From Euglena gracilis (taxonomy: Eukaryota > Euglenida > Euglenophyceae > Euglenales), in contig CP154954.1 in assembly GCA_039621445.1 (NCBI GenBank), forward strand, positions 20,942,642 to 21,006,641: a stretch of DNA of 64,000 nucleotides, read 5' to 3'. Below, piece by piece: positions 21,976 to 33,273 of the stretch. The position numbers and the translations under genes were made by a program. How positions within the stretch are numbered: the stretch's first letter is position 1; every line of letters starts with the position of its first letter. Below the pieces are notes generated by a model, which had not been told where the DNA came from, searched no databases, and was given only the letters and a program-made list of their open reading frames with translations.

Positions 21976-22280
21976 AAAAGGTGCCTTCAGTGGCAGGGTC
22001 GCGCGCCCTTGGACGTCTCTGGGGAAAAACTCTCACGTCTGAACATGGACGTGTGGCATGGCACACACCTCCCCTCTTGACAACCAGAGCGACGGCGCCA
22101 CCACTACTCCATGGCGGTGGAGCAGTGGAGGTGCTGCAGCACCACCACTGTCCCTACAACCACACGCGTGTCCAAGTGGTTGTCCCAGCAGTCTGTATGT
22201 CCTCTCCCACCCAAGACCATTTTGTAACCCAATCACTTGTTCAGCACACATGCACACATGCGTGCGATTGGATGGATGTA

Positions 22281-22404
22281 CCTACCCCTCCCCCCCGGGA
22301 AACTGTCATGCCCAAGAACCTGTCAGGGTCCCGCCCGGGAAACTGTCAGGGTCCCCGGTACCGGCCAACCTGTCAGGTGACAGTTTCCTGGGGGGGGGGG
22401 TAGG
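22281..22404. mobile_element. Palindromic TA-flanked element, family P
   Basis: Ends CCTACCCC-C-run-GGGAAACTGTCA and TGACAGTTTCC-G-run-GTAGG are inverted and flanked by TA (22279-22280, 22405-22406). Related aactgtca-ggccaacctgtcagg-cagtttcc blocks occur at 18058-18150, 40328-40395 and 51745-51795. Confidence 0.65.
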
Positions 22405-22867
22405 TAGACAGATGAGGACACCCCCAGCCCCCGGTTTGAGCGGCGGCCGAGCACCTCTCCGGCCAATTCACAGGCGCACATGCGCCCGTTTGAACCCACC
22501 AAGCGCACGCTCTGGGGCTATTGCTGCTGCGGCTGTTTGCGGGAGGCAGAGGGATTGCTCTCGCCGGGAGACAGAACTGGAGAGGGATTGCCCTGGTTTC
22601 AGAGAAGTAGAGGAATTCAACAGAATCCAGGTCGGCCTCTGGAAGGGGCAGCCCGGGACTCACCGATGTGTTGTCTGATAGGCAGGACCGTGCGCACCGG
22701 CACCAGGCCCCGAGCGATTTGTAGACGAAGGTGTGTCATTGCACGCTAAACTGGCACCGCACACCTCTCTGCGCAGCACACTGAAAATTCATGGGGGTCG
22801 CTTACACCCGCCTTGTTTCCAACATCGATATTTCATCAAGCATACACTCATGTGCACGATTGGGGGG

Positions 22868-23152
22868 CAGGGTTTTTTTTTTAGTCCTGGACCCCCTCCC
22901 CAGGGGGGGAGGGGGGGTAGGGGAGTAGGTCCCTTGGACCCCCTACCCCCCATCTTTTTTTGACGCCAGAGGCGCCGAAATTTTTGAAAAAGGTGCTATT
23001 TTTGGCATTTTTGGCCATTTTCGGGCAAAGTGGGTGGGTCCCCGGGACCCCCCCCCCCCTCCCCTGGGGGGCCCCACCTCAGGGGGTAGGTGGGTGGGTG
23101 GGTGGGTGGGTGCTGACCCCCTCCCCCCTCCCCCCGTGTCAAAAAACCCCTG
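22868..23152. mobile_element. hAT-like MITE, family E, TSD ttgggggg/c
   Basis: Begins CAGGGTTTTTTTTTTAGTC, ends AAAAAACCCCTG; 8-bp duplication with one mismatch (22860-22867, 23153-23160). 285 bp, close in layout to 472-735. Confidence 0.75.
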
Positions 23153-23361
23153 TTGGGGGCCAGATTGTGCACACATCACGCAAGAGTTCTGTCCCCACGT
23201 GCGCAGGTGCGCACGATCGCACAGTGCGATGTGCGCTCGTCGTTCCGAGCTGGGATTTCAAATATGGCAGCGACGTCCGCCATACGCCGCAGAAGCCGAC
23301 TTTCCCCAACCGGTGCTCAATTTCTTTCGCAGCCGACCAAACACCACATACGTGCCCCGTT

Positions 23362-23637
23362 CAGGGTTTTTTTTAGTCTTGGACTCCCAGGGGGGGGGTG
23401 GATGGGTCCAGCCGAGCCCCGCCGGGGGGGGGGGGGGGGCTCCCAGGGAGGGATGTACTTTTCGGCGCCTTTCTTTGCCTTTGGCGCTGAAAATTTTTGA
23501 AAAGGTGCTATTTTTTCGCATCGTTCGTGATTTTTGGCCATTTTTGGGGAAAAGTCGGGGACCTGGGATCCCCCCCTGGGGGGCCCCTGGGGGGTGGGTG
23601 GGTGGGGGGGACCCCCCGATCTTAAGAAAAACCTCCG
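23362..23637. mobile_element. hAT-like MITE, family E, TSD gccccgtt
   Basis: Begins CAGGGTTTTTTTTAGTCTTG, ends CTTAAGAAAAACCTCCG; perfect duplication gccccgtt (23354-23361, 23638-23645). The right terminus has drifted from CCCTG to CCTCCG. Only 209 bases separate it from the previous family E copy. Confidence 0.75.
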
Positions 23638-23849
23638 GCCCCGTTGTCGATCATCCTCCGCCCCAACCACTCGCAACCTCTTCCCCGGGGAACGGTCGCC
23701 CAGGCCTGCGGCCGTTGATTGTTCACGTCGGGCGGTCTCCAGGGTGTGGGCTCGCTGGGGTGTCAGGCGCAGCGGGTGCGAATTCTTTCTCGCCGCGGTG
23801 TGTTTTGGGGGCCGAGAACTGCCCGCGGTGCGCCGGGGGGCCGGGGGGG

Positions 23850-24018
23850 ACGGAGCGGTGCGAGGCGCTGCAGGTGGCGGCGGAGCGGCAGGGCACGGCG
23901 GCGGCCAGCGAGCGGCGCTGGGCGGCGGAGCTGGGCGCGCTGCGGGAGGAGCGGGACGCGGCGGCGGCCGCGGCACAGGGGCTGCAGCGGGAGCTGGAGG
24001 CCAGGGCCGGCCGTCGAC
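23850..24018 (+). CDS. Coiled-coil exon, left end uncertain
   Basis: ERCEALQVAAERQGTAAASE, RRWAAELGALREERDAAAAA, AQGLQRELEARAGR. Donor GTCGAC|gtatgt is a good GT site in phase 1. The acceptor cannot be chosen because the upstream stretch is G-rich. Confidence 0.6.
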
Positions 24019-24223
24019 GTATGTGTACCATGCGAAGAGAATTTTTTTGTTCATTCATCGGCACCCTCCGTTTTGCCTGAGCTGTCCGCGTAATGGGGTC
24101 TCCCGCATGCTTTCAAACCCAACTTACCGGTTTTATCCACCGGCTTTCCCGGTCTTTGTCTCGTGTCTGTGGACTCAACACGCTGCCCCGGCGTGACGGC
24201 GAACCCTGGCGGGGGCATTGCAG

Positions 24224-24303
24224 CGCGGCCGCCCCGCCTTGCTCCAGCAGCTGGAGGACCTGCCGCAGGCCTGCCCGGGCAGCCGCCCCCACATGTGGCA
24301 GCT
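24224..24303 (+). CDS. Possible coiled-coil exon
   Basis: After ggggcattgcag one frame reads RGRPALLQQLEDLPQACPGS, then runs to a stop. The phase does not match the donor of the preceding exon. Weak candidate. Confidence 0.3.
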
Positions 24304-24939
24304 CATTTAAAACGAATTAAAAAATGTTAATTTTTTTAAAGGGGGAAAAAACGCCAGCCATGGTCGCCGTCGCTCTAGAGCTGAGGGAAAGAGAAGCCTC
24401 CAGATATGCCGGTCACTCACGGTATGGGAAATGGAGCCGATCGAGCAGGAGGGTGGCTCTCCCCACTGGGAGGTGAGGAGAGGTTGGCGCCTACTCCCAG
24501 CAACCCAAATGACTGCGGCCGAACCAAACTGCAACTGAAACAAAGGATGAGCGGGTGAGGGAATGGGTCCGGTGATACCTGATTGGCCGATTCCCAAGAC
24601 CAAGGGGGAACGGCAGGTGGATTTCAGCCCACCTCTGTGCTTCCCGATTTCTCACCCGACAAATGCCAAGAGGGGGGGGGAGGCTTTCACACCCGGGCAT
24701 TGCTCAAGAAATTTTACCCCGACGCCCTGATTTTTGCAGCGATTGGCAGTTTTTGGACATTGTTTCAGGTTCGATTTTGTGTTACTCAGTTCGACCCAGG
24801 GTTGGGCCCAGTTTCAGCCCTGGGACCACCATGGGAGAGGTGGGTCAACCAGCAGCCTTTTTCCCGCCAGCCCAAATTTTCCGGCCTCTGAACTGGACCC
24901 CATCCAGGGAGGGGGTCCTTCAGCAACGCCCTGTCTCAC

Positions 24940-25240
<301 letters not shown>

Positions 25241-25291
25241 TTAGCTGCAGCCCTCAGTCCACCCCAGGCGTGCCTGCCCCCAAAGCGGCAG

Positions 25292-25401
25292 TGCGCACAA
25301 CAGGACGCCGCGCTGCAGGATAGCGGCCGCCAGCTGGAGGACGCCGCGCGGCAGCGGGACCGGCTGGCGCAGCAGGCGCAGGCGCTGGCGGAGGAGGCCA
25401 G
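25292..25401 (+). CDS. Coiled-coil exon
   Basis: Acceptor cccccaaagcggcag in phase 0; CAQQDAALQDSGRQLEDAAR, QRDRLAQQAQALAEEAR. The coil ends at GGCCAG|gctggg (GC donor, phase 2). It follows about 40 bases after a 300-bp CA/CACG microsatellite. Confidence 0.65.
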
Positions 25402-25636
25402 GCTGGGATGGGTGGGCCAGTCCTTTTCGGGGAAGTTCGTCGTTGGGTGTTTGGGAGGGTGGGCGTGGAGGTGGGCGGGAGCACGTTCATCTTCTTTGCT
25501 GTTCATCCTGTTTTCATTTTGTCGAATTCCTCTCCCCCTGCAAGCGACACGTCTTTGAACGCCACCCTCGCTCACGGTGCAATTTCCGCTTTCTTTAACC
25601 CCACCCCCTGAAGTACCAAAATATGATCCTCGACAA

Positions 25637-25657
25637 TGGTTGCTGTTGTTGTTGCTT

Positions 25658-25696
<39 letters not shown>

Positions 25697-25739
25697 TTGC
25701 TGTCGCTGTAGTTGCTGCTGCTGCTGTTGTTGCTGCTGC

Positions 25740-25774
<35 letters not shown>

Positions 25775-25851
25775 TTGTTGCTGCTGCTTGCTGCTGCTGC
25801 TGTTGTTTCGCTGTTGTTGTTGCTGCTGCTTGCTGCTGCTGCTGTTGTTTC

Positions 25852-25940
<89 letters not shown>

Positions 25941-25962
25941 CTGATGCTGCTGCTGCTGTTGT
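25637..25962. repeat. Triplet (CTG/TTG)n array, ~325 bp
   Basis: Mostly ctg with ttg interruptions; frames read poly-Leu, poly-Ala/Val, poly-Cys, or poly-Gln/Asn/Ser on the other strand. It ends about 55 bases before a coiled-coil exon. Long CTG tracts are known to be unstable. Confidence 0.95.
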
Positions 25963-26018
25963 GTCCAGGGCCCACATCACACAGAACCTCCCTCCGCGTC
26001 CCAGCCTGCTGGCTGAAG

Positions 26019-26117
26019 GCGACGCTGGAGGCGGAGGCGGCCTCCTCCGGGGAGCAGCAGGACAGCGCCCTCCGCCGCCTGCGGACAGCGCTGGAGGATG
26101 GCCAGCCAGGGGGGCGG
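26019..26117 (+). CDS. Coiled-coil exon, exactly 33 codons
   Basis: ATLEAEAASSGEQQDSALRR, LRTALEDGQPGGR. With acceptor ggctgaag and donor GGGCGG|gtggga it is 99 nt, phase 0-0. An alternative acceptor (cgtcccag, 26004) adds a few codons in another phase. A triplet (CTG/TTG) repeat of over 300 bp lies immediately upstream. Confidence 0.65.
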
Positions 26118-26607
26118 GTGGGACCTGCTGCTCTTCGGCCGCTGCACACCGCTGGGGGGGGGGGACTGTGTTGGCACAGGGCTGGCACTGTTGGAAGCCA
26201 CCCAGCTATGTGAAAACGAAAAGAAAGATGTTGGGAAAGAAGCAAATGTTTGTGGTGATGTTTGTTTCTTTCTCCACTTCTTTCTTTACCTTTTACAGCT
26301 GCTGTTTGTGCACTCTTTCACCACAATGTGGCTACCACTTCATCCTTCAGAGAATCGAGCCCCGCCCATGGTTGATGAGTGTTTGTCTTGGCAGATTTTT
26401 TTTTAAAATTGTGTGCAGAAACGCTATTTTGGGGGCTTTTTTGGGGCTTTTTTGAGCGATTCTTTTTTAAAAAAACCCAATATTTCTGGCATTTTGCGCT
26501 GGAAAAAATATGTGCAGGGGGAGGTGTCGGACCCTCCCCACTGATTTATTTCCCTGCCCCCCACCCAGCAAGCCTCCCTCACGGCCTTGACCCCCCCCTG
26601 AGGGCAG

Positions 26608-26685
26608 CGGCAGCACGCGGCACTGCGGGAGCAGTGCACACACCTCGAGACGGACCGCGACGCCACCGCCCGCAAGTGCCGACAG
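26608..26685 (+). CDS. Coiled-coil exon, 26 codons
   Basis: Acceptor ccccctgagggcag; RQHAALREQCTHLETDRDAT, ARKCRQ. Ends at CGACAG|gcgcgg, a GC donor in phase 0. No suitable GT is close. Confidence 0.55.
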
Positions 26686-27035
26686 GCGCGGCCGCCGTCC
26701 CTCTGGAGCTTGTGCGGTCGTGGATTGGAGGCCTTTTGCTTCTTTTCAGCAATCGCAGTTTTGCACCTTTTCTCCGTAGGTGTCGGCTTCCACGCATTCC
26801 TGGGGAACACCCCCCCGGATTTTCCAGCGCTCATTGTTTCCCCTCGGTTTGCCGCAACTTTGTGCGGCTTCCCTAAGCCTTGTGCACTCCCATATTTCAC
26901 CCAGCCCTGCCACGCAAGCCACAGGAGCGTGGGCGCACGCTGCCCCCCAACTCCCCCAACCGTCCTGTGCACCAGAAGCCTCGTGTGGCCCAGCCGTGGC
27001 CCTTGGTAAGCCACGGAGCCGGCGTGGCCCAACAG

Positions 27036-27103
27036 CTGCTGGAGGAAAAGGAGGAGGAGGTCAGCGCGCTGAAGAAGAAGTTGGGGCTGGCCGTCAAACG
27101 GGC
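27036..27103 (+). CDS. Coiled-coil exon with acidic and Lys-rich heptads
   Basis: Acceptor cgtggcccaacag in phase 0; LLEEKEEEVSALKKKLGLAV, KRA. Its Lys content is higher than in other exons. GTs at 27060 and 27093 are possible donors; the end is approximate. Confidence 0.6.
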
Positions 27104-27183
27104 TTGGGCAGGGCCCGGCAGGGGATCGTTGGTTTGTCCAGCGCTGTGGCACTGGGGGGGGGCACAAACCCCTTTTTTGTGTA

Positions 27184-27268
27184 TTAATATATATAATATA
27201 TATATATATAGATATTGTATTATATTACATACATATATGAATTATATATATATATATAAATTATATAT
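27184..27268. repeat. (AT)n microsatellite
   Basis: AT dinucleotides with ata/gat interruptions in an intron. Confidence 0.85.
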
Positions 27269-27396
27269 AGTATTTTTTTCCAAAGGATAAAATTCCCATC
27301 TTTGCATTTTTTGCAACACACTTTTAAGGGTTTGTGTTGGGTCCCCCCAAAAAAGCTCTTGCGAAATAATCCGGGCTGCCCACGCCTGCCGGGGAG

Positions 27397-27573
27397 GAGC
27401 AGGACTCGCTGCGGCAGGCGCTGCGGCAGGGCCGGGAGGCCGCCGCCCGCTGGCCGCGGAGCTGGAGCAGCGGGACGCCCGCCTGGCGTCGCTGCAGGAG
27501 GGCCGGCACGGCGGCGAGCTGGACCGGCGGCGCATCGTGCAGCTGGAGGGCCTCATCGAGGAGCTCCGCCCAG
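27397..27573 (+). CDS. Coiled-coil exon with an apparent frameshift
   Basis: EQDSLRQALRQGREAAAR in one frame is followed, from about 27449, by LAAELEQRDARLASLQEGRH and GGELDRRRIVQLEGLIEELR in another. Both halves are convincing coil, so one base has probably been lost or gained near 27445-27455, by mutation or assembly error. Ends at CGCCCAG|gcccgg or, 19 bases on, at GCGG|gtaacc. Confidence 0.6.
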
Positions 27574-27686
27574 GCCCGGCCTGCGCGTTGCGGGTAACCG
27601 GGAGCAGACCCTGCCACGTGGGTCGGAAACTGCCACATGGGTGCCCCCAAAACAAAGGCCATACGCAGGCAAATAGGCAGTACATG

Positions 27687-27893
27687 CAGGCTTCTTTTTA
27701 AATCAGAAGACCGGGGGGAGCCGGGTTTGGGCCCCCTGGGAGGGGGGTCCCGGGCCGGAGGTTCCGGCCTGGGTATGGGTTTCGGCGCAAAGCGCCGATA
27801 AGTTTTCGGGAAATGGCCAACTTTGGGGGTCCTCTGGGGGGGGGGGTCCTGTGCCAGGCTGGGCTCCCTTCGGGGGTCTTAAAAAGAAGCCTG
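27687..27893. mobile_element. hAT-like MITE, family F, no clean TSD
   Basis: CAGGCTTCTTTTTAAATCAG at the left and TCTTAAAAAGAAGCCTG at the right match 14739-15014. Hairpin variant ggcgcaaagcgcc at 27783. The 8 bases outside do not form a clean duplication. Confidence 0.65.
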
Positions 27894-27991
27894 GGGTGGC
27901 ACATGCGTTCCCTGTGTAGTTCGGCGCACACACTGGTGCACCACCGGCGACGGCAGAGACGGTGGCGGGGCGGCCCTGGGGCCGGCACCAG

Positions 27992-28108
27992 GGGCTGACG
28001 TACGAGGAGCAGCTGGAGCAGCTCACCGAGACCCACGAGGAGGACCTGCTGCACGTCCGCCGCCTGGAGGAGGAGAACGCGCAACTGCTGGAGGAGCAGC
28101 GTGGCCAG
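27992..28108 (+). CDS. Coiled-coil exon, 39 codons
   Basis: Acceptor gggccggcaccag in phase 0; GLTYEEQLEQLTETHEEDLL, HVRRLEEENAQLLEEQRGQ. Ends at GGCCAG|gacgcc for 117 nt, phase 0, which would be a GA donor; a GT 11 bases later leaves phase 2. Confidence 0.65.
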
Positions 28109-28175
28109 GACGCCCACCGGTGTGGTCTACTGAGAGTGTGTAGTGCTGCAGTGACGCCGGTGTGTTGTGGTGTGT

Positions 28176-28177
28176 TG

Positions 28178-28217
<40 letters not shown>

Positions 28218-28830
28218 TGTGCGTGCATGCGTGTATGCGTGCATGTGTGTGTGCAGGTATGTGTTTGTCTCTCTGTGTGTATGGATATGGATACGCGCAG
28301 TGTGTGCGCGCGCGCGTGTGTGCGTGTGCACGTCGTCGCTTAAGCCGGAGGGAACACCCCCAGCCAGCCAGCAGCCTTCATCCAACAAGCAGCCTTTTTC
28401 AACCCCGGATCCCCCAACCCCCAGCGACGAGTTTAATTTATTTTGCAGCCACCCAAAGGGTGTGATGTGATGTGATGTGATGTGCGCGCGTGTGTTTGGA
28501 GTGTGATGTGCTGCGTGTATGATGTGCGACGTGTGTATGCATTGTGTATGTGTGGGTGTGGATATGGGTGTGGTGTGGGTGTGGGTGTGTGATGTGTGTA
28601 TGCATTGTGTGTGTGTGGGTGGGTGGGTGGGTGGGTGGGTGGGTTGGGTGTTGTGTATGTTGATGTGGGTGTGGGTGTGTGATGTGTGATGTATGTGTGT
28701 GTGTGTGTATGTGTGTGTGTGTGGTACGTGTGCGGGTGGGTGGGTTTTGGACGTGGGTGTTGGTGTGGGTGTGGGTGTGTGTTTGTGTCTGTGTGTGTTT
28801 GTCTGTGTGTGCGCATGTCTGGTGGCCGAG
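28176..28830. repeat. GT-rich compound microsatellite
   Basis: (GT)n, gatgt, ggtg and gggt blocks over about 650 bases after the exon at 27992-28108, with a non-repetitive gap at 28340-28455. Long His/Thr frames on the - strand are artefacts. Confidence 0.85.
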
Positions 28831-29173
28831 AGCACCACAGCACACACTGCAATGCAGTGCATTCATCATGAATTATGACAGTCAGGTGAAAAAATAGCTC
28901 CCTCTTGCCCCTCTTAACTTGCAGTTGCTGTTTTTGCATAGCGACTTGTCTCTGATTTCTTTGCTCGCTGATATCTGGACTGGTTTTTTGTACGGAATGT
29001 GCATCCATTCATCCACATGGACGTACATTTGAGTGTCTGTTTACGTATGAATGGTTGAAATATGCAGTTTGTTCTCTCCCATGAAGATATTTTATAGACA
29101 TACGTTGCTGCACGCCCAAATAGGAAGAAAACCGCTTTCCTGCCTGTGTGCATTTGCGGCCACACCCTCCCAG

Positions 29174-29290
29174 CTGGCAGACCTGAGGCAACAGCTGCAG
29201 AGGGTGACGCAGGAGTGCCGGGAACAGAAGTTGAAGTTCCAGGCGCTGCCCGGGCCGCCGCGAGACGCCAGCGCCTGCCAGGCCTCTGCG
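29174..29290 (+). CDS. Coiled-coil exon, 39 codons
   Basis: Acceptor gccacaccctcccag, donor GCG|gtgaat, phase 0-0, 117 nt. LADLRQQLQRVTQECREQKL, KFQALPGPPRDASACQASA. Coil gives way to a Pro/Ser/Ala linker in its second half. Confidence 0.65.
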
Positions 29291-29805
29291 GTGAATACCG
29301 GCAGGAATGTGTTGGGTGCTCCACTTTGCGAGGGAGTACATCTCGCACGTGCTTGTCCTTTGCATCGTGTCCGGAACCTTGCGGTTTCTTTGCCCTCCAA
29401 CCCCGAGATGGCTAACTACCTATGAACCCCAGCCCTGTCCCACCTGCGCGAATGCCGCCATTGCCGACGCGAATTTGGCTGCGTAAGGGTGGGTTTGGCG
29501 CGGACCTTTGAGGGTTGGGCGCACCGGGACCGTTGGATCCGCGTCCGTCCCGTGCATCTCCCCCGTGTCGGTAAGATAGGGCCCGTGCGTCAGCACGGGC
29601 TTTGTGCTTGTCCTTTTTTATAACCGGGACCCCCCCCCCCCGGCAAACTGTCACGGTGACAATCTGCCGCATCCAGAGGCCCCGACACTCAGTACCTCCC
29701 GGCAATGCAGTGTTTCAGAATGTGCCATTGAGGGTGGCGTGTCAACGGCACATGTGTCTCAGGCTGGGTGGGGGGAGCCACGGGGCCACCCCCTGGCCGA
29801 GGCAG

Positions 29806-29939
29806 CCCGCCCCCGACGGTGGAGTACCAGACGCTGGCGGAGCAAAACTCGACGCTGGTACAGCGGGAGGGGCAGATCTCGACGGTGAAGGGAGAGCTGC
29901 GGGACCAGTTTGCCCTCCTGAAGGCCGCCCACGGGCAGG
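29806..29939 (+). CDS. Coiled-coil exon
   Basis: PPPTVEYQTLAEQNSTLVQR, EGQISTVKGELRDQFALLKA, AHGQ. Acceptor tggccgaggcag. No GT follows before an in-frame stop at 29948, so the exon ends at a non-GT donor or is cut short. Confidence 0.55.
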
Positions 29940-30458
29940 GGCCTCCCTGACTGTCTGAAGGCAATGGCCCGCGGGGGCTTCACCGGGCATGCGGTGGAAC
30001 TCTCAACGTGAAACCATGTTGGTGGTCGGCCAATCCTGTATCTCGGGTGGGGACCAACAAACCCATGCGTGCCTCTCCGGCATCTCCACTACCCTTCCAC
30101 GTCCTTCCCAAGAAGGGACGCCCAACCTTTGCCGTTCATAAAAGCATTCTGAGACCGGTCACGGGTTGGGCATCCCTTCTTGGGAATGCGCCAAAGCGGT
30201 GGTTTGAGCCCCGGGGAACTGCCGCTTCTCACCCTCCCACTCCCATGTTCCCACCCATCAGAAGCCGACTTGTTTCAAAACCGCTTTCTGGTAGAACGGC
30301 GAAAAGGCCGTTTCGCTGTCGGCAAAACGGCAAAAAAGCCAGGTTGCCAGCCAAACGTGAGAAAAATGGCAAATAAGCCGAAAAGCCGAAATGAAACACA
30401 CACGGGTGGGCTCCCGCCGGTGGGGGCTCGGGGAGCCGCTGGGGCCGCCTCGGCCCAG

Positions 30459-30564
30459 GCGGAGAACGACGCGCTGGCGGAGCAGCTGCGGGAGGCGCAG
30501 GCCGCGCTGGCCCAGGCGGCGCGGGAGCGGGAGCTGCTGCTGGCGCAGGCCGGCCCGGACGCGG
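30459..30564 (+). CDS. Coiled-coil exon
   Basis: Acceptor gcctcggcccag in phase 0; AENDALAEQLREAQAALAQA, ARERELLLAQAGPD. Donor GACGCGG|gtcacg leaves phase 1. Confidence 0.65.
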
Positions 30565-31002
30565 GTCACGCCCGCGGTGGGGCGACCGCGACTGACCGAA
30601 AGAAAACCACGCCGCTGGGGAAGGGGGGGGGTCAGCAGGTCCTCGAGGTTCCCTGTTTTCCGTGTTGCTCCTCCCTCCCCTAAAACGTTAAACGGGGTTG
30701 GTCGACGGGGTCCTTTCCACCCAGCCCATACAATCAATCAATTGGTCACTACCAGACCCCAGGGGATGGCTGGCTGGTTTTTGGCCCAAACCCCGGGGGG
30801 CGGGGGGCAAAAAAAACCCACCAAAGCCCAACGCCAAGGCTCTGCAAAATTTTTGGCTATTTCATCACATTTGCGGTCAATTACCCCCTTTGCATCCCAG
30901 ACTGGCCGACCCCCCCCCCCCGGGCATTGACCGCCCCATGAAAATAAAGAACTGGCTGACTGCTTTTCGGAAGAGTTGTCGTGGCCCCCCTCCGAGGGCC
31001 AG

Positions 31003-31161
31003 TCAAAACTTTGCCCCCGTCGGGGGCCCCCGTCGCCCCGCCGTGCCGCCGTGGAGCTGGAGCGGGAGCTGCTGGAGGCCCGAAGCGGGCTGGCGCGGGA
31101 GCGTGCCACCGCCAAGCGGCTGGCGCGGGAGCTGGAGGATGCGCGGCTGGAGGCGGCTCTC
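31003..31161 (+). CDS. Coiled-coil exon, 53 codons
   Basis: Acceptor tccgagggccag in phase 0; SKLCPRRGPPSPRRAAVELE, RELLEARSGLARERATAKRL, ARELEDARLEAAL. Donor CTC|gtggcg gives 159 nt, phase 0. The same length as the exon at 11706. Confidence 0.6.
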
Positions 31162-31587
31162 GTGGCGCGGTCCCGCGCTGGCAGGCCCGGCCGACTGCCC
31201 CCTCCCCCCTGGTCGATCTGCACGCCTCTGTGCCAGTGTGATGTGACGAGGAGTGGAAAACATACGCCGTGCAATGTTTTCCAGTTTTTTTTTTCCGGCA
31301 GTTTTTATGTTGGGGTTTTAACACTTTTTTTTGCAAGTTTTATTGCAGTATTTCTCGAAGAACAAACTCCACCCAAGAAGATTGTTTGTTTTTGCAGTTT
31401 TATCCTGTAGTCCTTTTTCAGAAGAATTTTGTTTTCTCAGCAGGCATTTTCATTGTTTGTGCATTTTTTTTGCGTGCAGTATTCCATTTGCCGTGGGCAT
31501 AGATGTAGAGGTGCAATATTTATCCCGGCTTGTACCTCTATGTGTACCGCTGTGTCGTCTGGACAAGTTCTGTGGCCTGGTTCAGGA

Positions 31588-31933
31588 ATTTGTCACCTTT
31601 TCGGAGGTTTGACCAAATTTTTCGTCGCCGGGACGAAAAATTTTGCCCAAAAATTGGCCAAAAATTTGGCCAAAATGCCATTTTTGACACTTTTTGGACA
31701 AAAATTTGTCAAAATTGCCCAAAATTTTCGGCGCGAAGCGCCGGAAGGGAAAATTTGGGCATTTTTGGGTGGGTAGGGACCTGGGTACCCACCAACTTTT
31801 TTTTGACCCCATGTCCAACGACCACCCCCCCCGGTCAGAGGACACCTTTTTGGTCACTACCCTATGTCCAACGACCACCCCCCCGGTCAGAGGACAGAGG
31901 TTACCGGTCATTGGACATAGGGGGGGGGGAGGG
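31588..31933. mobile_element. Family B MITE, left end truncated
   Basis: From caccttttcggaggtttgac to gtcattggacataggggggg, then TA at 31934. Nearly identical inside to 11306-11662 and keeps GGCGCGAAGCGCC (31730-31742). The left C-run is missing. Confidence 0.7.
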
Positions 31934-32331
31934 TAAGGACCGCCCTGTTTTTTCCTGTCATTTTTCCCTTCATTTTTGTTTCCCGTTATTTTTTGGATTG
32001 TATCCCGAGGGAAGGTCCAGCCAGTGAAAATTTAGGGAAACTGAGACCCAGGCCTTATGGCGCTCAGCGAAGCCTGGAAAGTAAAGTGTCAACTGTATGC
32101 CATGCTGAAAGCCACGAATAAACAATCGGGGAGCGTTACAGTGTACCAGCAGGTGGGTGTCGCCTGGGCTTTGGCGGCAAAACTTGATTGCATTTGGTGG
32201 GCAAGCCCAACCCAACCTACCAAGTCCAAAAACGGGGTCAAGATGTTCAGCAAACGCGATTGTGTGCCATGAGGGGACGGGACCAAAAGACAACACACAG
32301 GCCGGCGGTGAGCCCCGCCAGGGGCCAACAG

Positions 32332-32433
32332 CAGGTGGAGGCCCTGCAGGAGGAGCTGAAGGACCGCGGCCACGAAATCGCCAACCTGCAGCAGCGCCTG
32401 CACGAGTTTGCCCGGCTGAAGGATGAGAGCGGG
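32332..32433 (+). CDS. Coiled-coil exon, 34 codons
   Basis: Acceptor ggggccaacag, donor GGG|gtcagg, phase 0-0, 102 nt. QVEALQEELKDRGHEIANLQ, QRLHEFARLKDESG. Confidence 0.7.
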
Positions 32434-32771
32434 GTCAGGTTTTGGGTGACCAGCCCGGAGGTACCCCCTTGGTCCAACAAACACCTCCTGCAATTATGCC
32501 TTATTGTCCTTTTATTTTCGTTTTCTGCTACCCAATTTTCAGCTGTATCTGCGCATCAATGTATATGTTCATATGCATCTGTATATTTCTACATTGTTTA
32601 CATGTGACACACACACACAACCCATATGCATATGCATATGCATATGTATATGCATGTAAATATGCTTGTAGAAGTAAATATTAATGCAGGATTTGCATCT
32701 CACGACTGGTATTTGCTGCGCTGTTACGCCCCCCTTTCGATGACGCGGCCACGCCCCCAACGGACAACAAG

Positions 32772-32906
32772 GATGCGGTGGACCACGCCCAGATGCGGCG
32801 GGAATTCGAGAAAATGGCGGCGCACGTGGTGCAGGTGGACAGCGCGCTGGCTGCGAAGGAGGCCCTGTTGGGGGCCGGCTGCCAACGCTGGCGCCTCGGC
32901 AGCATT
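32772..32906 (+). CDS. Coiled-coil exon, 45 codons
   Basis: Acceptor acggacaacaag, donor ATT|gtctgc, phase 0-0, 135 nt. DAVDHAQMRREFEKMAAHVV, QVDSALAAKEALLGAGCQRW. Upstream, the same frame stays open for a few more codons, so the acceptor could lie further left. Confidence 0.55.
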
Positions 32907-33073
32907 GTCTGCCCCTTGCCTGTCTCCTACTGTTGTGCCCGCTGACCAGCTTGGAACCGTTTTTGCACTTGGGGCGTGCTTGGGCCCGGCTTCCGCACAT
33001 CGCTGTCAAACTGCTCATGGCTGCAAGGTAGCATGATACCCCCAGCGCCCCCAGCGCCCTTGTTCAAATACCT

Positions 33074-33237
33074 GCCTTATGCGTATTCAAATTAATTCTA
33101 ATTAATTCAAATTCTTAATTCTGATTAATTGAATTGAATTGAATTAATTAATTAATTAATTAATCAATTAATTAATTCAATTGATTTACTTCAATTAATT
33201 AGCAAATCAATTCTAATTAATTGATTCAAATTAATCT
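33074..33237. repeat. AATT-rich simple repeat
   Basis: aatt, ttaatt and attaatta units over 160 bases, the most AT-rich part of the coiled-coil gene, just before the exon at 33274. Confidence 0.85.
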
Positions 33238-33273
33238 CCACCCCGGACGCCCGCCCCCCGGCCGATCCTGCAG

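Noticed and set aside
25595-26245. Poly-Gln/Asn/Ser frame on the - strand, like a polyglutamine protein
   Set aside because: It reads the CTG triplet array; no protein-like sequence flanks it on that strand.
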